A DNA stretch of 64,000 nucleotides from an uncultured Eubacteriales bacterium (GTDB lineage Bacteria; Bacillota; Clostridia; Oscillospirales; Acutalibacteraceae), in the NCBI GenBank assembly GCA_934462705.1, contig CAKSIH010000002.1, positions 117,807 to 181,806 of the forward strand. Reading direction: 5' to 3'. Shown piece by piece: positions 33,113 through 41,881 of this stretch. A model generated the notes under the pieces. That model saw only the letters and a program-made list of their open reading frames with translations, had not been told where the DNA came from and searched no databases. The translations under genes were made by a program, and so were the position numbers. Within the stretch, counting starts at the first letter, position 1; every line of letters begins with the position of its first letter.

Positions 33113-33283
33113 ATGGGAATAGAGAAAAGAGTTTATAGTTTTAGACTAAGTGAACAGATGGTTGAGGAATTACAAAAACATGCAGAAAATGAAAATAGAA
33201 GTTTATCCAATTTAGTTGAAACTATTTTAAAGAATTATTTAAAAAGAAAAAATAAAAATGAGGACAACAATGAACAAAAATAA
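33113..33283 (+). CDS. Ribbon-helix-helix (Arc/CopG-like) DNA-binding protein
   Basis: This 56-residue protein is easily missed. It reads MGIEKRVYSFRLSEQMVEEL, then HAENENRSLSNLVETILKNY: a strand (VYSFRL) followed by two helices with SLSNLVE, the normal RHH pattern. It has a charged tail. AAGGTGAT precedes the ATG. It overlaps the next gene (33270) by 14 bases, so the two are translationally coupled. RHH proteins of this size are often antitoxins or plasmid-copy regulators; no toxin is recognisable nearby. Confidence 0.7.
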   Translation: MGIEKRVYSFRLSEQMVEELQKHAENENRSLSNLVETILKNYLKRKNKNEDNNEQK

Positions 33284-33515
33284 AGCTGGACATAGAATTA
33301 GGGTTGCTAGAACTATGCAAAAGCCACGAATGAGGCAAGATGATTTAGTTGCAAAGTTACAGATTGCTGGATTAAATATTTCTAAAAATACACTGTCACG
33401 AATAGAGCTAGGTGACCGTTATGTTACAGATTTGGAACTAATAGCATTTGCAAAAGTTCTCAATGTAACAACTTCGTGGCTTTTAGAAGAAACTAATGAC
33501 CCTCAACAAAGGTAA
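33270..33515 (+). CDS. XRE-family helix-turn-helix regulator
   Basis: The 81-residue protein is a single Cro/C1-type HTH: KAGHRIRVARTMQKPRMRQD, then LNISKNTLSRIELGDRYVTD, LELIAFAKVLNVTTSWLLEE. I prefer the ATG at 33270 because GAGG at 33260-33263 lies six bases upstream; the ATG at 33258 is also possible. It overlaps the RHH gene and probably acts as a local repressor. The target is unknown. Confidence 0.8.
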   Translation: MNKNKAGHRIRVARTMQKPRMRQDDLVAKLQIAGLNISKNTLSRIELGDRYVTDLELIAFAKVLNVTTSWLLEETNDPQQR

Positions 33516-33631
33516 ATGATGTGAATTGATTTGTTGTATTTATTTTAGCATGATATTTCATGCATGTCAACATATATTATTCTTTTAATGGTAAATTCTA
33601 AGGTATATACAAGTACTTTAGGAGTGACGCT

Positions 33632-33859
33632 ATGCAAAATGGTGATATTTTAAAAGAATTACGAAAAGATAAAAACGTTTCTCAAAAGCAAATTGCTGAA
33701 AGACTTAAAACATCTAGGCAATATTATTCAGACTATGAATGTGAAAAATATGAACTTCCTCTTCACCATTTAGAAACGCTTGCCGACTTTTTTGATGTAT
33801 CTACTGATTATTTGCTCGGTAGAACCGATAACCCAAACCCTTACCCTAAAAGACAATAA
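33632..33859 (+). CDS. XRE-family helix-turn-helix regulator
   Basis: This 75-residue protein is a second Cro/C1-type HTH: ILKELRKDKNVSQKQIAERL, TSRQYYSDYECEKYELPLHH, LADFFDVSTDYLLGRTD. It is a canonical SinR/Xre-like repressor fold with no extra domain. It lies 116 bases after the first XRE gene, with AGGAGTGA before the ATG, and ends at a terminator. Two XRE genes side by side resemble the control region of a mobile element, but no integrase is present. Confidence 0.82.
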   Translation: MQNGDILKELRKDKNVSQKQIAERLKTSRQYYSDYECEKYELPLHHLETLADFFDVSTDYLLGRTDNPNPYPKRQ

Positions 33860-33888
33860 ATATCCCAACATAACACGTTGGGATATTT
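33858..33888. terminator. Bidirectional terminator
   Basis: A 12-bp perfect stem (33858-33869 with 33877-33888), loop ATAACAC, lies between the XRE gene and the convergent spoVAF-like gene. Confidence 0.8.
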
Positions 33889-33892
33889 ACTT

Positions 33893-35296
33893 TTAAGCTT
33901 TTGTTATTCTCAGTCGGAACATCTTACGTTTTAATTCCTGCCAATTAAACGGGTAGATAGGATAGATATAGCTTTTTCCAGAAATTGTCTTGTTTGTTGC
34001 AAGCAAAAGAACAATTAATATTAGGCCTGCTATATAACCCCACAAATTAAATATAAATGTTAATGTTAATAGCATTATACGAAGAAATTTTAGGGTATAT
34101 CCCAGTTCAAAGTTGGGCTGTGAGTAGTTTGCCATAAACACAAAGGCCATATAAAGCAGCGCTTCTGTTGAGAACCAACCAGTTTCAACTGCGAATTCGC
34201 TTAAAACAATTGCCCCTATAATGCTAAGAGATGTATTTATGAAGCTGGGTGTATTGAGTGAGGCCAGGCGCATGCCGTCTATTATGATTTCAAGCAAGAT
34301 GAGCTGCCAAAATATACTTATGTTTGATGGTTGAGACAGTTCTAAAAATTTAAGCCATTCTGGAATGAAGCTTGGGTTTTGAAGTAATAGCAGCCAAGTT
34401 GGTGTTAAAAGCAGTGTTGCTAATGTTATTAAGTATCTTGATAGTCTTAAATACGTTCCGGTGAATGGAGGAAAATAATAGTCATCAGCTTCGTCTAGTA
34501 AGTCAAATATAGATGTGGGTAATATAAGTGCCGACGGAGCATTATCAACCATTATTGCAATGTTACCTTCTAAAATCGCAGCTGCAGTACTATCAGGTCT
34601 TTCGCTGTGTTTAACCTTTGGAAAAGGGTTGTACCATTTATATTTATATATGGTTTCGACTAAGGACTGTTGATTCATGGTAAGGGAGTTAATTTTAGCA
34701 TTTTTAAGGCTATCGGTTAATTTCTTTAAAAGTTGTTTATCCACTTTGTTCTCCATGTAGCAAAGAGCTACATCAGTTTTGGAAACAGAACCGACACAAA
34801 AGACCTTAATAGTTAAAAGAGGGTCGCGAATTCTTCTTCGTACCAGTGCAGTGTTACTTATAAGCGTTTCTACAAATCCATCTCTGGATCCTTGCAGAAC
34901 TTTATCTTTTACAGGATCTTCTGTTTCTCTTTGCGGATATGTCCTACTATCGATAATTACAGCTTTGTCAAAGCCATCAACAATTAGGGCCAACATACCA
35001 GACATAACACAAAATATAATTTTATTTATATCATCAGTTGTTTCAACTTCAACATATGGAACACAGTTTTTTGTAAATTCTTCTGCACTTTGCATATATT
35101 CTTCTTTATCTATTGAAAAAAAGAATTCCATTATTTTTTCAAGGATATCATCTTTAGCAAATCCGTCAATAAAAATCATATTTGCTTTTCTAGACTTTAT
35201 TTTTATGTCTCTGCAAAGCAAATCAAAGCTTTCATCTATTCTCAAAGCTCTTTTAGTTTTTTCTATATTAGATTTATAATCTTTTGTAAGTTTCAT
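33893..35296 (-). CDS. spoVAF: GerA-family spore membrane protein, SpoVAF-like
   Basis: The 467-residue protein has a soluble N-terminal half, including SRDGFVETLISNTALVRRRI near residue 138 and SKTDVALCYMENKVD, then KYKWYNPFPKVKHSERPDST and VDNAPSALILPTSIFDLLDE near 254. Four to five membrane segments follow. GerA-family proteins sit in the inner spore membrane as germinant receptor A subunits or, for SpoVAF, as a partner in germination channels. The KTDVA and WYNPFPK-type motifs favour SpoVAF over GerAA, but the other spoVA genes are not here. AGGTGA precedes the ATG. Confidence 0.8.
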   Translation of the reverse strand: MKLTKDYKSNIEKTKRALRIDESFDLLCRDIKIKSRKANMIFIDGFAKDDILEKIMEFFFSIDKEEYMQSAEEFTKNCVPYVEVETTDDINKIIFCVMSGMLALIVDGFDKAVIIDSRTYPQRETEDPVKDKVLQGSRDGFVETLISNTALVRRRIRDPLLTIKVFCVGSVSKTDVALCYMENKVDKQLLKKLTDSLKNAKINSLTMNQQSLVETIYKYKWYNPFPKVKHSERPDSTAAAILEGNIAIMVDNAPSALILPTSIFDLLDEADDYYFPPFTGTYLRLSRYLITLATLLLTPTWLLLLQNPSFIPEWLKFLELSQPSNISIFWQLILLEIIIDGMRLASLNTPSFINTSLSIIGAIVLSEFAVETGWFSTEALLYMAFVFMANYSQPNFELGYTLKFLRIMLLTLTFIFNLWGYIAGLILIVLLLATNKTISGKSYIYPIYPFNWQELKRKMFRLRITKA

Positions 35297-35352
35297 AATT
35301 TCACCTCATTTAAATATATTTGGCAAATCTGAGGCTATTTATGCTAAACCTT

Positions 35353-35874
35353 TTAAGAGAAAAAAAGCCTAGTTACAAAAACAGCAATAAAAAAACCGCA
35401 TATGTCAGCAATCAAAGCAGCAGGAATTGCATGTCTCGTGTTTTTTATGCCTACGGCACCAAAATATACGGCTATTGCGTAAAAGGTGGTTTCGGTAGAG
35501 CCCATTATAACCGAAGCTAAGCGTCCAGGAAAGCTATCCGGGCCGACGCTTTTAAATATGGAGTCAATAATGGCAAGGGATCCGCTGCCGGAAATTGGGC
35601 GTAAAAATATAAGCGGGACTACTTCTCCTGGAATACCGAAGCATTCTGTCAGCGGGCGTATAAAATTGGTAAACATATCAAGTGCACCAGAAGCTTTGAT
35701 CATTGAAACGGCAACAATTAGTCCTATCAAGGCAGGTGCAATAGACACTGTTGAAGTAAGGCCATTTTTTGCACCTTCTGTAAATTTTTCGAATAAGGGA
35801 ACTCTTTTAAAAAAACCTAATGATATAATAAACAGAACGACTATAGGAACTATGTAAAAACTAAAGTTTTTCAA
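35353..35874 (-). CDS. spmB: Spore maturation protein B
   Basis: SpmB and SpmA together are needed for proper spore core dehydration and heat resistance in Bacillus. The 173-residue membrane protein (Bacillus SpmB has about 178) has LFEKFTEGAKNGLTSTVSIA near residue 27, IRPLTECFGIPGEVVPLIFL and RPISGSGSLA near 90, and ASVIMGSTETTFYAIAVYFG near 122. I start at the TTG at 35874, after AGGCGAT; the ATG at 35919 adds residues encoded inside spmA that do not look like SpmB. It overlaps spmA by 14 bases. Confidence 0.93.
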   Translation of the reverse strand: MKNFSFYIVPIVVLFIISLGFFKRVPLFEKFTEGAKNGLTSTVSIAPALIGLIVAVSMIKASGALDMFTNFIRPLTECFGIPGEVVPLIFLRPISGSGSLAIIDSIFKSVGPDSFPGRLASVIMGSTETTFYAIAVYFGAVGIKNTRHAIPAALIADICGFFIAVFVTRLFFS

Positions 35875-36454
35875 TTTTATCGCCTCGATTTTGCAGTAAT
35901 TTTGCTGAGACAATGCCAATAAGAAGAGAACAAAATGAGCTTATCCAAACGGCAGGCATTACATCAAAAGGAGAAACTGCACCGTGTTTTTGTCTTAAGA
36001 TTGACATCATTGTAGGTATAAGCTGAATAGATGCTGTGTTTATTATAACAAACATTATCATACTATTGTTTGCTGTCCCTGGAGTAGAATTTAATTTATT
36101 CATTTCTTTCATAGCTGCAATTCCCATTGGAGTAGCGGCGTTGCCAAGACCTAAAAAATTTGCGGTTATATTCATGCAAATAGCTTTTATTGCAGAACTG
36201 CTTTCTTTATAATCAGAAAATAAAAACTTCATTACAGGATTAAGGAAAGTAGCTAATTTATTTGTAAGGCCGCTGCAATCCGCAATTTGCATAAGACCAG
36301 TCCACAAACACATCATTCCGCACATTGAGATTAAAAGTTCTACAGCTTCTCCAGCGCCATTTAAAACTGCCTTTGAAACTTGCTCAATATTACCAGTTGT
36401 TACTCCACAAATAACACTTATTATTATCATTGCACCCCAAATATAATTTAACAT
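35861..36454 (-). CDS. spmA: Spore maturation protein A
   Basis: The 197-residue multi-pass membrane protein matches the Bacillus SpmA length. It begins MLNYIWGAMIIISVICGVTT and has the nucleoside-recognition-type repeats seen also in SpmB: GEAVELLISMCGMMCLWTGL near residue 35 and NLGLGNAATPMGI-like FLGLGNAATPMGIAAMKEMN near 95. It precedes spmB with overlap. The sigma-E-type promoter upstream fits expression in the mother cell. Confidence 0.95.
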   Translation of the reverse strand: MLNYIWGAMIIISVICGVTTGNIEQVSKAVLNGAGEAVELLISMCGMMCLWTGLMQIADCSGLTNKLATFLNPVMKFLFSDYKESSSAIKAICMNITANFLGLGNAATPMGIAAMKEMNKLNSTPGTANNSMIMFVIINTASIQLIPTMMSILRQKHGAVSPFDVMPAVWISSFCSLLIGIVSAKLLQNRGDKIEKL

Positions 36455-36482
36455 AACCTCACCTACTTGTTTTAGATAAGCT

Positions 36483-36512
36483 ATTATATTCTAATAAGGT
36501 ATAAAAATATGA
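36483..36512 (-). promoter_or_regulatory. Candidate sigma-E promoter of spmAB
   Basis: On the minus strand TCATATT (36506-36512) matches the sigma-E -35 pattern, a 15-base spacer follows, and AATATAAT (36483-36490) matches six of eight -10 positions. In Bacillus, spmAB is under sigma-E, which supports the call. Confidence 0.5.
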
Positions 36513-36531
36513 CAGGTTAAAGGGTAGTAAA

Positions 36532-36571
36532 AAAAGTCATATAAACTATTTCAGCAGTTTATATGACTTTT
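36532..36571 (-). terminator. Terminator after the VanW-like gene
   Basis: A 16-bp perfect stem (36532-36547 with 36556-36571) encloses an 8-base loop. On the minus strand it follows the VanW-family stop and is trailed by a short T-run. Confidence 0.75.
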
Positions 36572-36578
36572 GATAATA

Positions 36579-37880
36579 TTATTTATAAGATGAGGACGGG
36601 AGATTTTCAGAATAAACCTCAACATTGTCTTTATAATATACTCTTTGAGTTTTAACATTTGTGTGCCCTGAAGAGCTGTAAACTGAGGATTTGACCTGGA
36701 TTCGGTCGTACTTAGAGCTGGGCGGGCCGTAAATTTTACAATTAAGGTTATTGCCGGACATTGTGGCGCTAATATAGACCGGCATGCCCAAGTCATTTTT
36801 AAACTTTAAATCAAGGTTTCCATAGTCGATAGAAGAGTCTTCCCCATAAGGGACATATGAAGATTTATATCTATGATTATGTCGTTCTAAGATTGTCATG
36901 TTTGCACGAATTGCAGCACCATACACAGTTGTTGCTGCCTGGCAAATGCCTCCACCGTATGACATAACTATTTTGCCATTTAAAATAGCGGCGGCCGGTA
37001 AAAAACCTCTACTAGGCTGATTTGAATCTCCGACTATTTCATTAAAGGAGAATGTTTCACCAGAATTTAAAACAGTACCATTTATAAATTTCATAGAAAG
37101 TCTCATATTGTTGTTTCCATTTGAGTTATTGGTTGAGATAGTGCTAAACTCGCTTATTAAAACCGTATTCTTTTTTATATCTTCAATAGAGGAAGTGTTT
37201 TTTACTAAGTGGCGTTCTATTTCAATTCTACCGGCATGAGATTTTTCCAAAATTTCCTTTATTTTTTTTGTTAACTCCTCTTTGTCAATTTCCATCCCAT
37301 CATGGCCTTCTTCATATGTGAATATGGTACTAGACTGAGGGGAAAATGTAAGTACGTGTGCATCTACTTTTTTATCATCGAGTATTGATGAGGAATATTC
37401 AACGGCATTATTTATTGAATCATCTGAAAACTTTAATGGGGCATCAACGTTTTCATGTTTAAATGGCAAGGCCTTAATTTTTAAGTATCTAGAAAAGGTG
37501 TTACCTTCTCTTCCTATTGAATAAGCATAGTCTATGGCTTCATTAATTTTATTTTTTTCGTATTCAAAATTATCAGCAGTGAGATTAACACTTCTTTCAT
37601 TGCAGCAGACTAAAATATCAATATCATTTTTTGTAGCTTTTACACTTTCGTAAAGGCAAGCTCGAGCATCTTCAAGGCTTTTACCCGATAAATCAACATT
37701 ATTAACACTTATACCAGTATAAAAGCGGTCTGTATTCAAAGTTCTATTTAAGTCTTCAGAATATGAGTTGTGTATGGGCTTTAAAAATATTAAAAATAGT
37801 AATATAAGTAAGAGCACCGTAGAAAGGAATACAAATATCTTTTTATGCTTAATTTTAGAAAGCAAATTTTTTATATTCAA
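36579..37880 (-). CDS. VanW-family cell-envelope protein with peptidoglycan-binding-like domain
   Basis: The 433-residue protein has an N-terminal membrane anchor (KIFVFLSTVLLLILLFLIFL), an extracellular region of the PG_binding_4 type (about residues 50-230, FYTGISVNNVDLSGKSLEDA), and a VanW domain: LSMKFINGTVLNSGETFSFN near residue 258, RGFLPAAAILNGKIV and SYGGGICQAATTVYGAAIRA near 310. VanW proteins occur in some vancomycin-resistance clusters, but their activity is unknown; here no van genes are adjacent. It starts with TTG at 37880 after AGGAGGAG. It is monocistronic, with a terminator downstream. Confidence 0.85.
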   Translation of the reverse strand: MNIKNLLSKIKHKKIFVFLSTVLLLILLFLIFLKPIHNSYSEDLNRTLNTDRFYTGISVNNVDLSGKSLEDARACLYESVKATKNDIDILVCCNERSVNLTADNFEYEKNKINEAIDYAYSIGREGNTFSRYLKIKALPFKHENVDAPLKFSDDSINNAVEYSSSILDDKKVDAHVLTFSPQSSTIFTYEEGHDGMEIDKEELTKKIKEILEKSHAGRIEIERHLVKNTSSIEDIKKNTVLISEFSTISTNNSNGNNNMRLSMKFINGTVLNSGETFSFNEIVGDSNQPSRGFLPAAAILNGKIVMSYGGGICQAATTVYGAAIRANMTILERHNHRYKSSYVPYGEDSSIDYGNLDLKFKNDLGMPVYISATMSGNNLNCKIYGPPSSKYDRIQVKSSVYSSSGHTNVKTQRVYYKDNVEVYSENLPSSSYK

Positions 37881-38028
37881 AAAACTCCTCCTAATTCATA
37901 GGTATTTGCAATAAAAAAACGATATATATATATTATAAAATGTGCATATAGTAAAAGTCAAGACTTAAAGTTATTATAATAATTTTATGCTTATTTTTAT
38001 AAGGTTATGCTTTAAAAGAATGAAAAAA

Positions 38029-38059
38029 ATCCCCCCAAATGCTAAATTTTTTGGGGGAT
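38029..38059 (-). terminator. Terminator after the SPFH gene
   Basis: A GC-rich stem of C6 with G5 plus flanking A-T pairs (38029-38040 with 38046-38059, with a small bulge) is followed on the minus strand by a T-run. Confidence 0.7.
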
Positions 38060-38068
38060 ACATGTTTA

Positions 38069-38971
38069 TTAATTTATTTTATCAGCACTAACTATTTCTT
38101 TTAGTGAGGTTGTAAGACCTGCTAACGACTGAATTTCAGATGGAATAATTATTTTTGTAGCTTTACCATCGGCTGCCTTTGAAAATGCTTCCAAACTTTT
38201 AAGTGCAATTACTTTATCCGTAGGACAAGCTTCATTTAACATTTTTAAGCTGTCAGCAAAAGCCTTTTGAACAGATAATATAGCTTCAGCTTCACCTTGT
38301 GCTTCTCTAATTTTAGTTTCTTTAACAGCATCTGCTTTTAAAATAGCTGACTCTTTTAGGCCTTCTGCCACTAAGACCTCACTTCTTTTTGCACCCTCGG
38401 CATCAAGAATTTTAGCACGGCGTTCACGTTCAGCTTTCATTTGTTTCTCCATTGCATCTTGGATTTCCCTTGGAGGCAAAATATTCTTTAATTCAACACG
38501 GTTTACTTTTATTCCCCAAGCATCGGTTGCTTCATCCAGAATAACACGTATTTTAGTATTAATAACGTCACGCGATGTCAATGTGTGATCAAGCTCAAGA
38601 TCTCCGATTATGTTTCTTAAAGTTGTGGCGGTTAAGTTTTCTATGGCAGAAATAGGGCGTTCCACACCATAAGTGTAAAGTTTAGGATCCGTTATTTGAA
38701 AATACACAACTGTGTCTATTTGCATAGTAACATTATCTTTTGTAATAACCGGCTGAGGAGGAAAATCTACGACTTGCTCTTTTAAGGAAACTTTTCTTGC
38801 TATTCTATCTATAAAAGGGATTTTTACATGTAGACCAGTGCTCCATGTTGCAAAGTAAGCACCCAATCTTTCAACCACATAAGCATTTGCTTGTGGAACA
38901 ATTTTTATATTTGTAACAATTATTAAAAGGATTAAAAAAAACAGTATTGCTAAAGTTACGACGAAACCCAT
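38069..38971 (-). CDS. SPFH/band-7 (stomatin/prohibitin-like) membrane protein
   Basis: The 300-residue protein has an N-terminal membrane segment (VTLAILFFLILLIIVTNI), then the band-7 domain: NAYVVERLGAYFATWSTGLH near residue 29, FIDRIARKVSLKEQVVDFPP near 53, and TLTSRDVINTKIRVILDEAT near 128. A charged coiled coil follows (ERERRAKILDAEGAKRSEVL). Such proteins form oligomeric membrane scaffolds and regulate proteases. The partner NfeD-like gene lies 13 bases upstream on the same strand; SPFH-NfeD pairs are a recognised operon type. Confidence 0.9.
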   Translation of the reverse strand: MGFVVTLAILFFLILLIIVTNIKIVPQANAYVVERLGAYFATWSTGLHVKIPFIDRIARKVSLKEQVVDFPPQPVITKDNVTMQIDTVVYFQITDPKLYTYGVERPISAIENLTATTLRNIIGDLELDHTLTSRDVINTKIRVILDEATDAWGIKVNRVELKNILPPREIQDAMEKQMKAERERRAKILDAEGAKRSEVLVAEGLKESAILKADAVKETKIREAQGEAEAILSVQKAFADSLKMLNEACPTDKVIALKSLEAFSKAADGKATKIIIPSEIQSLAGLTTSLKEIVSADKIN

Positions 38972-38984
38972 AAATATCTCTCCT

Positions 38985-39419
38985 TTAAGAATCTTCTTTA
39001 ACGCAGCACTTTACACCATTTATGTTTTCTACAATTACACTTTTGCCAGCTTCTATAACAGAGCCGTCAGATGATTTGGCTGCCCAAATTGATCCATTTA
39101 CATTAATTTGTCCAGTACCTTTGTCGTTGTTTATTTCAATTAAAACAAAAGCTCTTTTACCAATTATTCTACCAAGGTTAGTATCTTCTTTTTGAAAGTG
39201 AAGAACTTTTTTTAGAAGGGGTCTTGTTAAAAAAAGGGAAATGAATGATACTAAGATAAATATCATTACCTGAATTAAGACAGATTCGGTAAAAGCACTA
39301 GTAATAAGTGCGGCAACCGCGCCAAGACCGAACCATATGGAAACAAGTTGGGCTGTAAAGGCTTCTGCTAAACATAGCACAATTATTGTGGTAATCCACA
39401 CATAGGACATTATTACCAT
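38985..39419 (-). CDS. NfeD-family membrane protein
   Basis: This 144-residue protein has three membrane segments (VWITTIIVLCLAEAF, IWFGLGAVAALITSAF, IQVMIFILVSFISLFL) followed by a C-terminal OB-fold (IIGKRAFVLIEINNDKGTGQ, GSVIEAGKSVIVENINGVKC). It is the short NfeD1b type lacking the protease domain. NfeD proteins work with SPFH proteins, here the following gene. I start at the ATG at 39419, after GGAAGG; the frame extends to 39464 but without a ribosome site. Confidence 0.85.
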   Translation of the reverse strand: MVIMSYVWITTIIVLCLAEAFTAQLVSIWFGLGAVAALITSAFTESVLIQVMIFILVSFISLFLTRPLLKKVLHFQKEDTNLGRIIGKRAFVLIEINNDKGTGQINVNGSIWAAKSSDGSVIEAGKSVIVENINGVKCCVKEDS

Positions 39420-39580
39420 ATATATTTTCCTTCCCCGATGAAATATAGTGTAAAGCAATATCACTCTCCTGTATTCAAAATAATAAATTTGTTATTCTCA
39501 ATTATTTGTATTTTAACATTTTTTCTTTACTTTTACAATAATATTATGCAAAGGATAAAAAATTTATTTTATAATATTAA

Positions 39581-39610
39581 TTGGCATTTTGACTGGTTTA
39601 GTGATAAAAT
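39581..39610 (+). promoter_or_regulatory. Candidate promoter of alr
   Basis: TTGGCA (39581-39586), an 18-base spacer and TAAAAT (39605-39610) lie 41 bases before the alr start. Confidence 0.45.
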
Positions 39611-39651
39611 AAATATACAAACTTTCAAAAAATAAAAAGAGGCGTATATTA

Positions 39652-40752
39652 ATGGAAAAATTATGGGGTGCAACCCTTGAAGTTGATGTTAATAATTTTA
39701 AATATAATGTTAACTCAATAAAAAAGTATGTAGGCAAAAATGTTGACATTATGCCAATTATAAAGGATAATGCTTATGGTACAAAAATAAATGAAAGAAT
39801 AGACGTTTTAAAAGATTTAGGCATAAAAATAGTTGGGGTAGCAATAGTTGATGAAGCTGTTTATTTGAGAAATATTGGTTATGAGGGCGAAATTTTAATT
39901 TTAAATCAAATATCCGAGGAAGAAATACCGGCACTAGTTAATTATAACATTATTGCAGGAATTGGCTCCATAGATTTTTTAAAAAAAATAGGAAAACACA
40001 ATGGAACATTTAAAGTCCACATGGAGATAGGAACAGGAATGGGGAGAACCGGAATTAGACCTTGCAGAACTCTTGAATATATTAAAGAGGCAAGGAAACA
40101 AGGGAATATTAGAATTGATGGAATTTACACCCATTTTTCATGTAGTGACTGCGATAAAGAATATACCCAGAGTCAAATTGAATCTTTTAAAATGGCAATT
40201 GATATTGCCAAAGAAAATATAAAGGAGCTTAGGTATATACATTGCTGCAATTCTGCCGGAATTGTAAACTTTAAAGATGTTCATTTTAATTTGGTAAGGC
40301 CAGGCCTTATTTTGCATGGATACTATCCTTCGGCTGATTTAAGAGACAAAATAAGTTTAAAACCTTGTACAAAATTAAAATCAAGAATTTCCTTTATAAA
40401 AAAGGTTGCTCCCGGAACCAGTATTAGTTATGGCAGAAGGTTTATAACTAAAAGAGATACTATTGTTGCTACAGTTCCTCTCGGGTATGCAGACGGCGTT
40501 AGACGCAGCCTATCTAATAGGGGAAGCGTAGCTATAAATGGGAAAAAGGCACCTATCGTTGGTTCAGTTTGTATGGACAGTTTTATGATAGATGTGACAG
40601 ATATCCCAAATGTAAAGGTGGGAGACAATGTATACATTTGGGACAATGAAAATATAACTTTAGAAGATGTTGCCGAGCTCTATGGAACAATTACATATGA
40701 GGTGCTTTCAACAATATCGGATAGGGTTGTTAGAAAATATATTGAAAATTAA
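39652..40752 (+). CDS. alr: Alanine racemase
   Basis: The PLP enzyme interconverts L- and D-alanine for peptidoglycan. The 366-residue protein has the cofactor lysine in PIIKDNAYGTKI near residue 40, GTGMGRTGIRP near 125, and the catalytic tyrosine in SISYGRRFITKR near 256, with PLGYADGVRRSLSNRG near 275. The PLP motif KDNAYG is a slight variant of the common KANAYG. A serine racemase role cannot be excluded. SD site AGAGGCG precedes the ATG. Confidence 0.92.
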   Translation: MEKLWGATLEVDVNNFKYNVNSIKKYVGKNVDIMPIIKDNAYGTKINERIDVLKDLGIKIVGVAIVDEAVYLRNIGYEGEILILNQISEEEIPALVNYNIIAGIGSIDFLKKIGKHNGTFKVHMEIGTGMGRTGIRPCRTLEYIKEARKQGNIRIDGIYTHFSCSDCDKEYTQSQIESFKMAIDIAKENIKELRYIHCCNSAGIVNFKDVHFNLVRPGLILHGYYPSADLRDKISLKPCTKLKSRISFIKKVAPGTSISYGRRFITKRDTIVATVPLGYADGVRRSLSNRGSVAINGKKAPIVGSVCMDSFMIDVTDIPNVKVGDNVYIWDNENITLEDVAELYGTITYEVLSTISDRVVRKYIEN

Positions 40753-40778
40753 AGTGCAAAGTTAAAGGAGGTTTTAAT

Positions 40779-41876
40779 ATGATAATTTTACATGCAGCTT
40801 TAAAGAAGGAGTGGGAGAATCTTACATGCGAGGAGGCATATGAGCCAGTTCAATTTGAATCTTTAAAGAAGGACGGGTTTATTCATTGTGCCAAGATAGA
40901 AAATATAGTGGATGTAGCAAATGATAATCTTGTCGGCATAAAAGAAAAAATGCTCATTTTGTGCATTGACACTGATAAGATAAACTCCGAAGTAAAGTGG
41001 GAAAAAAGGGGAAGTAAGGGAATAAAATTTCCCCATGTTTATGGGCCTATTAATTTAGACGCAGTTGTAGATGTTATTAACTTTACGAAAGATAAAAACG
41101 GTATGTTTTTTTACCCTGATGAGATATTAAAATACGTTAAGTATGAAAAGTCATGTGGAGCTATAATTTTTCATAATTTTTATGGTGAAAACAAAACTTT
41201 ATTAATTAATCATGTTCATGGAAGTCACTGGGCTTTTCCAAAAGGCCATGCAGAGGAGGGAGAGACGGAAATACAGACTGCATCTCGTGAAGTATTTGAA
41301 GAAACAGGTTTAAAGGCTTGCATCGATACGAATTTTAGGCATACAATAAGATATTCCCCTAAAGAGGGGGTAATTAAGGATGTGATTTACTTTATTGGAT
41401 CGGTAGATAATGCAGTTGCCAATCGTCAAGTAGAGGAAGTAAATAGCATAAAATGGTGCACGATAGATGAGGCAAAAAAACTTATTACATTTAAGAACAA
41501 CTTGATTGCATTTGATGCCGCGGTGGATTACATAGACGGCAAAAATTTTTGGAAATTGCTAGATGATCTTATTTTAGAGTCTAAGTTAATTATTGACAGA
41601 CCTAAAGGAAGCTGTCATCCTAATTTTAAACAGGCGATTTATCCACTTGATTATGGTTATTTGGATGATACTTCATCAATGGACAATCAGGGAATAGACG
41701 TTTTTGTTGGAAGTTCTGATAACAAAAGAGTAACAGGTGTTTTATGCACAGTTGACATGATGAAACGTGACTCAGAAATCAAAATTCTACTTGGGTGCAC
41801 AGAAGAGGAGTCTCGTATAGCTCATGAATTTTTGAATGTAACTGACTTTATGAAAAATATATGGATAAAAAGGTGA
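40779..41876 (+). CDS. Three-domain fusion: DUF952 - Nudix hydrolase - inorganic-pyrophosphatase-like
   Basis: The 365-residue protein appears to join three small domains. Residues 1-110 look like DUF952 (LHAALKKEWENL, FESLKKDGFIHCAK). Residues about 125-255 are a Nudix hydrolase with a perfect Nudix box (G-x5-E-x7-RE-V-x-EE-x-GL, near 155-177) next to the substrate strand WAFPKGHA. Residues about 262-365 resemble inorganic pyrophosphatase (IDRPKGSCHPN, YPLDYGYLDD, QGIDVFVGS), but the usual DxDPxD metal motif is degenerate. A Nudix enzyme releasing pyrophosphate fused to a pyrophosphatase-like fold is chemically sensible (inference). It lies 26 bases after alr. Confidence 0.75.
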   Translation: MIILHAALKKEWENLTCEEAYEPVQFESLKKDGFIHCAKIENIVDVANDNLVGIKEKMLILCIDTDKINSEVKWEKRGSKGIKFPHVYGPINLDAVVDVINFTKDKNGMFFYPDEILKYVKYEKSCGAIIFHNFYGENKTLLINHVHGSHWAFPKGHAEEGETEIQTASREVFEETGLKACIDTNFRHTIRYSPKEGVIKDVIYFIGSVDNAVANRQVEEVNSIKWCTIDEAKKLITFKNNLIAFDAAVDYIDGKNFWKLLDDLILESKLIIDRPKGSCHPNFKQAIYPLDYGYLDDTSSMDNQGIDVFVGSSDNKRVTGVLCTVDMMKRDSEIKILLGCTEEESRIAHEFLNVTDFMKNIWIKR

Positions 41877-41881
41877 TGATT

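Noticed and set aside
33113..33859. Prophage control region
   Set aside because: No integrase, terminase or structural gene is present, and the flanks are ordinary chromosomal genes.
36579..37880. Vancomycin resistance gene cluster
   Set aside because: Only the VanW-like protein is present; no ligase, dehydrogenase or VanS/VanR genes, and this protein family is widespread without resistance.
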